Assembly (NCBI GenBank): GCA_907165275.2
Contig: OU015657.1
Coordinates: forward strand, 10,439,001 to 10,503,000
From: Zygaena filipendulae
Lineage: Eukaryota > Arthropoda > Insecta > Lepidoptera > Zygaenidae
DNA length: 64,000 bases
Direction: 5' to 3'
How positions within the stretch are numbered: position 1 is the first letter of the stretch; every line of letters begins with the position of its first letter. The position numbers and the translations under genes were made by a program. The notes beneath the pieces are model-generated. The model saw nothing but the letters and a program-made list of their open reading frames with translations. It was not told where the DNA came from and made no database searches. Below are positions 35,060 to 43,881 of the stretch, in pieces.

Positions 35060-35230
35060 ATGCCTTTGTTAGCCGTTCCACCTGTCAATTTTAAAGTTCC
35101 TGTGGAAATTCTGTATAACAAGTGCCTTATTGCCCGTTTCTGACAACGTGTAGGTACGCAAAATTTCACGATGATCTGTTGAGTAGTTGAAGCTTAAAAG
35201 CGTAACAAACCAACTAACATTAGCATTTTA
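35060..35230 (-). mobile_element. Helitron-like, degenerate
   Basis: gccgttccacctgtcaattt, aagttcctgtggaaattctg, cgcaaaatttcacgatgatc and gttgagtagttgaagcttaa give the reverse-strand order of the family. Termini are lost. Confidence 0.6.
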
Positions 35231-35234
35231 ATGA

Positions 35235-35806
35235 CAGTTAGGAAGTTAGGATAGGTCACGAAGAAAAAAATCTTATTATAAAAGCCTTAGAAATTATAAA
35301 TTACTGGAGTTAGGTGTTTTCATTCTTTATCGGATATGTGAATTGAGCGTATATTCTTATAGCCAAAACAAGATCACAACAAATTTTCTCTATATAGAAA
35401 AAAATATCAAAAGTATCGCAAAATGCTTGTAACTTATAAAAAATAGTTATTTATAGAAATTCAATATTTAATTTAATAAACAGCCATCACTTTTTCTCGC
35501 AGTCATATAATACGCTATCATTGTCTTTTACTATATAATATTTTACCTAACACGGAGACGATCGATAAAACTCGTCTAGAATCCGATTCGTTAGGCTGAC
35601 TATGCCGAATCCTTTTACTGAAATCTCTTTCTTTTGGAGTAAGCAACGGGGCTAATAAGCATTCAAGCGGACTTCATTAAGCCGGAGCAGCGGCGGCACT
35701 GTACCGTAGACGCAGACGGCAGCGGACCGCTATCGATTTCATTTAGCTCATCCAATAAAGGTAAATTTACCTCGTAACTTCATCGTCAAAAGAAGCTTTC
35801 ACTCAC
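35235..35806. other. Unrecognised stretch
   Basis: AT-rich, becoming GC-rich after 35670. On the minus strand this is the start of the intron after the candidate first exon. Confidence 0.4.
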
Positions 35807-35849
35807 CGCTGCAGCTGCTTTGTCTCGCCGATCGGACGTCGGCAGCCAT
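35807..35849 (-). CDS. Candidate first coding exon, gene unknown
   Basis: On the minus strand an ATG in excellent context (ttaacaATGGCT) starts 14 codons, MAADVRSARQSSCS, plus one base. They are followed by a consensus donor, AGCG|gtgagt. A second in-frame ATG lies 30 bases upstream (35879) and would add MVIVKGPALT. The reading frame stays open to about 35930 with no good acceptor, so this looks like a first exon with its 5' leader. The surrounding 35690-35910 is GC-rich against an AT-rich background. If it is real, the gene runs leftward, and the minus-strand exon at 14775-14844 could be one of its later exons. The peptide is too short to assign a family, and a chance combination of ATG and donor cannot be ruled out. 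Confidence 0.4.
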
Positions 35850-36062
35850 TGTTAAAGCAGGGCCCTTAACTATGACCATAACACGCCGCGCTAAGATAAG
35901 ACGCCGTAAATACTGTCTTTTCCTCGTAATCAAAGAAGTTTTACTCCAAAAAAATACATTTACAACGTTTCTTATGGCATCAATATTTTGGCATCTAGAA
36001 CGTTTTGAAATGCGTTTTTGAGACGCGCGTTATTACAATAAATGTTGTTGGTCATCTATCTA

Positions 36063-36412
36063 TACAACGTGTTAATGAATTAACTGAAAACTAGAAAGTA
36101 GTTTGCTCAGAATCAACTAGCGAATCGATCGCACTATGTTTTAATATAGGTTATATTTTTTCATGTTTACTAGCCCATGTCTAAATTATTTTATAATACA
36201 ATATTGGGCGCGTACGCTGCCCGCACAAAATAAATTCGAACAGGTAGGCGCGGGCGTATTGCTTGGAATTTCGTAGATAGGTCACCTCCAAACTAATGTT
36301 GAATAACTTATAAAGTATAAATATTTTCGACCTAAAACATATTTTAATCATATTATTGTTTATTTTTTTAAATGGGGTGTATCAGGTTTTCAGTTAATTC
36401 ATTAACACGTTG
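36063..36412. mobile_element. MITE, 'acaacgtgttaatgaatta' ends
   Basis: tacaacgtgttaatgaatta then actgaaaac on the left is mirrored by gttttcagttaattcattaa then cacgttgta on the right, with TA beside each end. About 350 bp with ~30-base arms, Tc1/mariner-like by the TA flank. Confidence 0.83.
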
Positions 36413-36885
36413 TATATACTTATAATAAAACTGTAGAGAGGCCATTTCTGTACATTGAATATATATTCAAAATTAATATTGGAGGATGAATGGTGATCGA
36501 TACTGATGCCAATAAAAATGCAATCAGTAAATTTTTTGTCTGTCTGTCTGTCTGTATGAGCACGCATGGGTCAAAAACTACTGAACGGATTTTAACCAAA
36601 CTTGGTACGATTGTAGTCCATACCCCTGGGCAGGTTATAGGCTATGTAACATAACGCTAAGACACATAGGAGCTGAGCAGTGACGATAAATTTGAAGCAA
36701 GTCGGATGAAAATGCGCTTTCGAGCTCTTATCCTCGTATACGTTTACTCAATCACGCAAAAACCGCTGAACGGATTGGCATGCACATTGTCAGGGGTACA
36801 GAGAAGGTCATAGGGTCCTACTTTTTTCCTGGAATTCCCGCGGGAACTCCGAAATTAACGCGGGTGAAACCGCGGGCACAGCTAG
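36413..36885 (+). mobile_element. Helitron-like, long copy (473 bp)
   Basis: 5' tatacttataataaaactgt, (gtct)n at 36538-36555, then a second consensus body (ctcaatcacgcaaaaaccgc, gtcaggggtacagagaaggt) and an excellent 3' end, cgcgggtgaaaccgcgg then gcacagctag. The double body suggests a chimera of two subfamilies. It starts where the preceding MITE ends. Confidence 0.85.
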
Positions 36886-37145
36886 TACTATAATAAAAGA
36901 GTAGAATCCGCGATTCTGTACATTGAATATTTTTAACAAAAATTGACAGTGGGCGATAAAAGAAGAGTAACGAACCACAAAAAAAGTTTTTAAAATTCTT
37001 TTCTGTCTGTCTGTCGCGATTATCTCCGAATCTGTTGAACGGATTGACATACGGTTTTCAGAGGTAGATTAAGCGTAGCCTAGAGCTACATATAGGCTTT
37101 AGTTAATTTAAATCGGATGTCGGGAAAAAAGTGGGGCACATCTAG
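36886..37145 (+). mobile_element. Helitron-like, tandem with previous
   Basis: It starts immediately after the CTAG of the previous copy, at tactataataaaagagtaga, and ends gtggggcacatctag at 37145. The body matches 19456-19765, but the 3' hairpin has been deleted (gtcgggaaaaaagtggggca). Confidence 0.85.
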
Positions 37146-37149
37146 TAGT

Positions 37150-38405
37150 GAATAAGGATTAAGGACCCAGAGCTAAATATTGAATACAATTGAACAGTTT
37201 CACTGAGACTGTCACGAATAGTTTACCTTTCAAATTATCCGTGGATGAACTCTCTAAACAACGCCCTATACAGCTTAAAAGCATTAATCGAAAGTTTACT
37301 CACAACTTATGCAACTATCGCAGTGGCCGTGTCAGAGCATTCTGCATTATCGTCATCAACAAAAGGTCACCACTCACTTCTGCAGTATATGTAATGTACC
37401 TAAGTACGTATAAAATGGTGTCTCTACGGATTAGGCGAGTGCAGAGTGTCAGCATTTTTTGTAGATTGTTATGAAAAAAAAATATAAAAACAGTATAAAA
37501 GTAGTATTTTAGTATTAACTCTTCAAGGTTATAAATGAAGAGAGAAGAAAAAAATGAAATAGTGTCACAATACGATTACAGACAAACTTAGGTACCTACA
37601 TTAATATATTTAGCAAAAATAATAAACTAAAGAAAATAAGAGGAAGATAGAAAAACAGCAGTGTTATGGTTCTGGTCTTTTTTCTCAATTTTTTTGGAAA
37701 CGAAAAGTTTATATTTGTGTTCATATCTACAGTTTTAGACAAACTTCGCAAGGTAATCATTAAACATGGTTACCTCTATTATGTTTATACAAGCTTAAAG
37801 TCCTCTTACCTTTTTTAAAATCCTTTTTACTTTTTTGGATTCATTACCTGTCAATATTTTCTATTAATACTGAGTAAAATATTTTATTTATGTGCATGTA
37901 TACATTATTTTATGTTTGTACATACATTCGTCAACGGCAGAAACAAATCTATTGCCGTCATCAAGCATCAAAGGGTTCGAGGAATATTACTTTCTAAATA
38001 AAAGTTTTTATGAAAATAAGGAAGTCATTAATAGGTAATTAAATAATAATTTTATTTGTAATTTTGTATATATATATACCTACTGGCTTTGACCCGCGGT
38101 GAATTTCTGCAGGAGTATTGGAAACTTTACTATAAATCCAGAACATGATTTATTATGCAATAAACTCATAGAGATGACAATAGTGAAAACTGTGACCTCT
38201 ATATTAATATCGAGAAATAAATGTTATACCATTTTATTTCTGAGATAAGTAGGTATACCTAAACAGATGTGTAGGTATAGATTATGTCAGGCACAGCATA
38301 TAAAAAAATGAAAATTTATTGTATATCAGAGCAGAATATCAAAAAATGAGGAATGCATGAAAGGTGAAAGATATTTCTTGAAGATAAGTCAGTGGTACCT
38401 GAACC
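37150..38405. other. AT-rich, nothing recognised
   Basis: A short degenerate Helitron-like piece may lie at 38080-38120 (tactggctttgacccgcggt). The 94-codon frame at 37190-37474 resembles nothing known to me. Confidence 0.45.
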
Positions 38406-38406
38406 G

Positions 38407-38860
38407 GGCCTTTATTCACTATGACCAACAGCATTCCTTGGCCATAACTTCCCAAAAACACAATACCAAATGCTCCAGAAGAAATTCTAAATCCTCCAGA
38501 AATATTCTGTACTAGTTGTGCCCCGCGGTTTCACCCGCGTTAATTTCAGAGTTCCCGCGGGAATTCCGGGATAAAAAGTACCCTATGTGTTAATATGATG
38601 TATAAGCTACATTATTGTAAAGTTTCATTTAAATCCATCCAGTAGTTTTTGCGTGAAAGAGTAACAAACATACATCCATCCATCCATCCATAAATTCTTA
38701 CAAACTTTCGCGTTTATAATATTAGTAGGATGCTATGAAACACGTTGTATAAAATGATAGTGAGTTTTTTAGTGAAACTTCTTTGAGCACGAGGTAAAGC
38801 AATTTTTGTGGTGCGTTATGTCAACGCGACGCGTTATGGTAATAGTGAATGAGAATCCTG
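38407..38860. mobile_element. MITE with 'ttcactat' ends, interrupted
   Basis: Left end gggcctttattcactatgac, right end atagtgaatgagaatcctgg. The two halves align with the 22836-23003 element. It is split at 38511/38731 by a Helitron-like element. Confidence 0.8.
38512..38730 (-). mobile_element. Helitron-like with proven empty site
   Basis: CTAGTTGTGCCCCGCGG, perfect hairpin, gttcccgcgggaattccggg, ggataaaaagtaccctatgt, aaatccatccagtagttttt, (atcc)n and the 5' end rc TCCTACTAATATTATAAACG. Flanks are ttctgtA and Tgctatgaaacacg. Joined without the insert they match tctgtatgccataagacgc in the uninterrupted relative at 22.9 kb, with no target duplication. Confidence 0.95.
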
Positions 38861-39000
38861 GGCGGATGCCTCGCATCCTTCAGATGGCTTTTGGGAATCA
38901 GTATTTAGCTTCTCTATACCGTTCAAATTCCTCACCAGAAACGCGCATGGCCACTAAATACGCGGAGTAACTAATATTTTATTTTATTCTATTTTTAACA

Positions 39001-39135
39001 AGCTGTTCCCCACGGCTATATCCGAGCTAATTTCAGATCCCCTCGGGAACTGTGAGGGTGAAATCCTTCTTAACTCTTTCTCCTAAATTTCAGTTTGATC
39101 CAATGCTTTTTCTTGATATAATCACTACAAATAAT
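39001..39135 (-). mobile_element. Helitron-like, degenerate 3' part
   Basis: agctgttccccacggctata, then atttcagatcccctcgggaa and ctgtgagggtgaaat. The remainder (tcctaaatttcagtttgatc) fits a divergent subfamily like that at 42920. Confidence 0.55.
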
Positions 39136-39672
39136 ATTCACCAATTTTTAAAAACAAATTCTACCAAATAATAAGTTTTAATCCTTTTGTTGAGGCCATT
39201 TTATGTTTTTAGTTGAGTTTTTCTTATTTATAAGAAGATTTTATGTTTTTGAGTTGATTTGTCCTGAATTTTTAACCTTAATAAACAATAAATAAATAAA
39301 ATATTTTAGTTTTGGATTCCATGGGAGTCCATTAATCACGTAACGTTTTTAGCAACTTTTTAATATTTATATTAAATATCGGATATTTTCGCACCCTGGG
39401 GAAAGGTCAACTGTGACCTGTCCCAGATATTACAGTACGAAGCAAGTAGGAGTGGGTACAAAGTTATTAGCGCTTGAAAAGTGGTATGCGAAAACTCTTT
39501 TAGGTTATGTAAACTTTAGTTTTGTATAGCGTTGGCGGTGTTCACTGAAGCGCGTGTAAACGCGTGAATATAATAATAATGCTTGGACATTAATATATAT
39601 ATTGCTACCTAACCTACCTCATTCCAAACTAAGTAAAACTTGTACTATGGGAACCAGGCAACTTATATAATA
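39136..39672. other. AT-rich; possible LINE tail
   Basis: cttaataaacaataaataaa at about 39280-39300 resembles a non-LTR 3' tail in plus orientation. Nothing else is supported. Confidence 0.3.
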
Positions 39673-39850
39673 CTAGCTGTGCCCCGTGGTTTCACCCGCG
39701 GTAATTTCGTGTCCCTATGTCCTTCTCTATACCCCTGACAACGTGCGCGCCAAATTTCATCCAAATCCTTTCAGCCGTTTTTGCGTGATTGTGTAACAAA
39801 CATCCAAAAATCCAAATATCCACACTTTCACATTTATAATATTAGTAGGA
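39673..39850 (-). mobile_element. Helitron-like, full length with deletion
   Basis: A|CTAGCTGTGCCCCGTGG to rc TCCTACTAATATTATAAATG|T. It lacks the 'gttcccgcgggaattcc' block, since atttcgtgtccctatgtcct joins directly. Very close to 21264-21470 elsewhere. Confidence 0.9.
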
Positions 39851-39934
39851 TTCATATAGTTTTTGTTGTAAATACATAGGTACTTAAGATGCAAAGGTAC
39901 TTAATTAATTAATCAGGTAATTTATTTTTATTTA

Positions 39935-40020
39935 TTGTTTGTTTAAATACCCAGACTAAGGGGATTGAACCCGCGACAACTATGCTGTTTAGTCCATACT
40001 AATAAGATAAATACGAAATT
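39935..40020 (-). repeat. tRNA-like B-box motif, possible SINE piece
   Basis: On the minus strand gttgtcgcgggttcaatccc resembles an internal RNA polymerase III B box (GGTTCAATCCC). No matching cloverleaf or A box at proper spacing could be drawn, so it is not called a tRNA. Confidence 0.25.
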
Positions 40021-40024
40021 AACT

Positions 40025-40200
40025 CTCTTTCTGTTTCAAGCCTTGTCTACGCAAACGATCATCATGGAATTTTGCATGCGCGTTATCAGAGGTACATAGG
40101 GTAATTTTTAACCCGGAATTTCCGTGGTATCTCCGAAATTACCGGGGGTGAAACTGCGTGAACCTTTCGAAACTGACGCGAGTTGAAACTGTGGGGGATT
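40025..40200 (+). mobile_element. Helitron-like, degenerate with duplicated 3' motif
   Basis: acgatcatcatggaattttg, gttatcagaggtacataggg, then accgggggtgaaactgcgtg followed by a second aactgacgcgagttgaaact. Two hairpin-like ends lie in a row and CTAG is lost. Confidence 0.6.
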
Positions 40201-40613
40201 AAATTTTATATTTATCTGTACTTCGCGCGCAGACAGATTTTACGTTACATATGGTACAGACAGACATAACCTTTTTTTACTTATTACAATATCATCGATC
40301 CTGTGTTACGGGTGGGATGGCTCGTCGGTGAACATGAACTCAATAAGGTAGAGGCGATGCAATTCCGTCCACGTTTTGCGATATTTCACACTAATGGCCG
40401 CCCCGGAGCGCGTCTCTACGGCGCGATGACGGGAATCCCGTGTATTTCATCCGAGTTGTTTCTTTCACTATTGGTTTCTTAGAGCTTTGAAGAGGCCGCT
40501 GCGCTACCGCTACGGAAAAATGAGTTTTCCTTCCATTTTACTATTCCAACTTTTTCCGATACGTTTCACGTTTCAAAGGAAAACTCTACCGCATAATTAT
40601 TCTCTATGTAATA

Positions 40614-40794
40614 CTAGCTATTCCTCGCGATTTATCTCGCGTTAATTTCGTAATTTCTACGGTAATTCTGTAGTAAAAAGTACTCCATTTCTGTATCCCT
40701 TACAATGTGTATGCAAAATTTCATAAGGATTGGTTAAGCCGTTGCGGCGTAAAAGTGTAACAAATTAATAAGTCACATTCACATTTATAATAAA
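40614..40794 (-). mobile_element. Helitron-like, tandem pair member 1
   Basis: A|CTAGCTATTCCTCGCG to acattcacatttataata. Its 5' end adjoins the CTAG end of the next copy with a couple of bases between. Confidence 0.75.
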
Positions 40795-40959
40795 CTAGCT
40801 GTCCCCCGAGGTTTCACCCGTAGTAATTTCGGAGTCTCGGGGTAATTTCGGGATAAAAAGTACCCTATGTCACTCAAGACTACCGTAGCTTCCTATAAGT
40901 GAAAGAATTTTCAAGGCCCTTCGACGTCACAAACTCACAAACTTTACCTATAGTAAGGA
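40795..40959 (-). mobile_element. Helitron-like, tandem pair member 2
   Basis: CTAGCTGTCCCCCGAGG, hairpin gaggtttcacccgtag, aagtaccctatgtcactcaa, and 5' end rc TCCTTACTATAGGTAAAG|T. Both members point the same way, like the pair at 36413-37145. Confidence 0.8.
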
Positions 40960-41786
40960 TCAGGATGTTCTTCTCCTTTTCGCCTCATTTCGCGAAACAA
41001 AACCTCTTTTTTAAGTGCTTTTAACTTTGCTTTTTTCATATCTAAAGTATTGTTATCTTATTATTATTATTATTATTAGTATTGTTTCTATATCTTGATA
41101 ATTTTAGTCATCGAAAAATATCAAGATCCTATAAAACATTTGAATATTAAATTTTCTCTACGTAAGTTTAAAATAGGTAACATATTCCTGAAACAGTACA
41201 CTCATTGCAAAAGGATACAAATGGCATAAGCCATTACAGAGCAAGCTTGGAAATGTAATACGGAAAGTATGAGATTGCTACACTGCCGTGGAAACTAGGT
41301 TTGACTCTCTAGCAAAGTAAGCAATGTTGATTCCGTTGCCTTTTAGTAATAATATGTAACGAAAACAGGGTTATTTTGTAACCCAAATTTTTATAATCCT
41401 TTTTTATTAAGTAGGTACGATTGTTTTGCTGTTTTTATTATTGTATGTGCAAATTATGCATAAATAATTTACCCAAACTTTTGGCAAATAAAAACGATAT
41501 ACTGGGGCGGTGACCAGGGACGCCCCTTGAGACATTTAAAGAAAACCAATATACTTATTAAGTTGTTATTTTTATTAATTTTTTTGTGACCACAAAAGTA
41601 TATCTTAGATACAGGTTCCCTTTAAACATCTTTTGACACCATCGGTTTTATGTCGTGTATGAAATAAGGATGCAATGGGGGCGTTGAATATGATTGCAAG
41701 TTTTCATAAAATTTATTTTCTCTTCTATTTCTCTATTTTGCAGTATCATAAAATGTCATTGGAACAGTATTGGTATCTTAATATAA
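40960..41786. other. AT-rich, nothing recognised
   Basis: A (tta)n run at about 41057-41078. No gene or repeat family is supported. Confidence 0.5.
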
Positions 41787-41788
41787 TA

Positions 41789-42165
41789 CAGGTGTCCCGT
41801 AAATCGACGTCAAACCAAAACCGGGTGATAGGCTAATTCTTAACTTAATAGAAAAACGTAAAAAAGAAATCTTTAAAATTTATAAAAATTACACCCTGCG
41901 ACGGTTCTTTAACTCCTGTTGCTACAAACCTTAACTTTTTTTAAATTTTCTTTTTATTGTGTAATCCTGAATAGTGTTTCTGAAAACTACTGCTATAAAT
42001 TTAAATTTTTGCTAATGAAGTTTTAAAAATTATTGCTTTCGTCAGTTTTTGATGACTTTTTTTTAAATAGGCATTGCAAAGATTTTTATAGTTTTCTTTT
42101 AACAGCTGTTATGACTTTAGCCTATCACCTGGTTCTGGCTTGACATCGATTTACGGGACACCCTG
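41789..42165. mobile_element. Mariner-type MITE, 377 bp
   Basis: TA|CAGGTGTCCCGTAAATCG at the left and cgatttacgggacaccctg|TA at the right. The arms extend inward ~50 bases (acgtcaaaccaaaaccgggt against its mirror, and gtgataggctaa). The TA duplication and CAGG start fit Tc1/mariner. No transposase is encoded. Confidence 0.9.
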
Positions 42166-42177
42166 TATATGCGAACA

Positions 42178-42292
42178 TTTGTATGTTTGTTACGCTTTCA
42201 CGCTTAACTACTCAACGGATCATCATGAAAATTTGCATTCACGTTGTCAGGGGTACAGAAAACGCATAGGGTCAATAGTAGGGAACAGCTAG
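42178..42292 (+). mobile_element. Helitron-like, internally deleted
   Basis: tttgttacgctttcacgctt, tactcaacggatcatcatga, gtcaggggtacagaaaacgc, then agtagggaacagctag. The hairpin block is deleted but the terminal CTAG|T remains. It starts next to the mariner-type MITE. Confidence 0.75.
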
Positions 42293-42667
42293 TAAGTAGG
42301 TTATATAAAAATCCGCTAAATACATAGTAAGCTACAAGTTTGCAGTTTACTTTCGCCTAATTACGAATTCAAATCAAACCGAAAACCAAAGTACCTAAGT
42401 ATAATGAAAAAAAAAACAGCAAATAAAAAAACATAATTTGTAATTCTTTGTGCGCTTTACCTAAATATTTTCTTGAAATGACCACAAAGCAGGAGATAAC
42501 ATCTTCTGAACATCAAAAAAGTAGGTAGGAAGGGGATACTAAGTTTGGTGAACTCTGCTCTCTAGCTTGAAAGTGACACGGCGGATTCAAAGTTACACAA
42601 AGCGCCAATAAATCCTAACTTAACCGCCAAGCACCACACTAATCCAGGCTAGGTACATAGCACATAC

Positions 42668-42714
42668 CTCCAGACTTCCGAATGCCAGTAAATCGCCCCG
42701 TTCTCTGAGGGCGG
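42668..42714 (-). CDS. Weak candidate micro-exon (47 bp)
   Basis: On the minus strand catatatttcctttaag precedes a 47-base island ending in a good donor, GGAG|gtatgt. All frames are open; one gives PPSENGAIYWHSEVW. No family is recognised and the pyrimidine tract is only fair, so this may be chance. Confidence 0.22.
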
Positions 42715-42919
42715 CTTAAAGGAAATATATGGCTCCTGATTTTCCAATTAGGTGCAAGTTTAGACTCATATTTCCGTTCGCCAAAGATGTATGTTGCTGC
42801 CAAATCCCTGTTCGTGTCCAACATCTGATATTGGAGTTCACTTGATACCTAACTTGATCTTTATAAACCTTCGGTCCGGTCGATCGCTAAATTACCTGAA
42901 AGTTTTATGGATGCATTAG

Positions 42920-43060
42920 TGGCTATTCCGAGTTGATTTGGGAGTTCCCGCGAGAACTCCGTGAAATTCTTTCTTAGCTATAAACTATCTACCTCACGAA
43001 TTTCAGTTTCAAAGTTTCAAACTACTTGAGATTTTTAAATAACACCTACAGGCATTTCGG
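42920..43060 (-). mobile_element. Helitron-like, divergent fragment
   Basis: gggagttcccgcgagaactc then cgtgaaattctttcttagct and acgaatttcagtttcaaagt. Shares its interior with the 39001 fragment. Termini are lost. Confidence 0.5.
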
Positions 43061-43063
43061 GAA

Positions 43064-43393
43064 TAGGCTAGTTTCCTGGGTAAAAAAAATCAAAATTCTA
43101 TTTAGTCCGTCAGTTAGATAATAAAAAAATAAAAGACACGTATTTTTTGCTTTTTTAAAATAATGAAAATATGCATAGATAAAGCGCATTAAAGTTTAGG
43201 GTGGGGGACTCGTGACGGCACAGCTCGCTATAACGTGCGAACAAACTGTAGCGAGGCGTGACGTCATGTGAAATTTCGACTTTATATATCTCCGTTATTT
43301 TTTGGTTACAAAAAAAAATAAAAAAATACGTGTCCAATATTTTTTAATAATCTACAAAACGGACTAAAAAACAAAATTTAGGAAACTAGCCTA
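43064..43393. mobile_element. MITE, 'ggctagtttcc ... tagtccgt' family, complete
   Basis: TA|GGCTAGTTTCC at the left is mirrored by GGAAACTAGCC|TA at the right. The arms run through aaaattctatttagtccgtc and acggactaaaaaacaaaatt for ~90 bases. The centre has gtgacggcac and cgtgacgtcatg motifs. About 330 bp with TA flanks and no coding capacity. Best copy of the family seen at 4321, 13434 and 25940. Confidence 0.85.
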
Positions 43394-43881
43394 ATAGGCT
43401 AGTTTAAAATAAAATATAGACTCAGACTGAGTGAATGTTGACCCACCCAACCAGTCGTTCAGAAGTTATTCATATAGTGATAGCACTAATCCTTAGAGAA
43501 TAATCGTTGTAATGATGTCTCATCAGTATTTTTATTTTATTTTTATTTTATTTATTAGGTTTGCCAACAGGTACAATACTATACAATAGGTAAAAATTTA
43601 TACAACAGGTATTTAACATGTTAGAGTATTTACCCAATTACAGGCAAACACCACTTGCTTAATAGAGAAAAAAGAGATTCGCTTACGTTAACATTTGACA
43701 TTAGGTAGACTTCAGATGGTTAGTGTTAAAATACTTAAAAAAGTTATTTGACCAATAAAAAATAAGTAAAAATATGTTACAGGTAAAAAATTCAGATGCA
43801 TCGAGGGATTAAATCTACTCTACTCAATTACTAATTTAATTGTTGAACCTACTCAAAACAAATCAATAACCACTCCAATAT

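Noticed and set aside
38673..38692. CRISPR-like or satellite array
   Set aside because: The regular (atcc)n, (gtct)n and (aaat)n runs are simple microsatellites inside Helitron-like or LINE tails. No spacer-repeat pattern exists.
39935..40020. Possible tRNA gene
   Set aside because: Only a B-box-like motif is present. No cloverleaf, A box or anticodon arm could be drawn.
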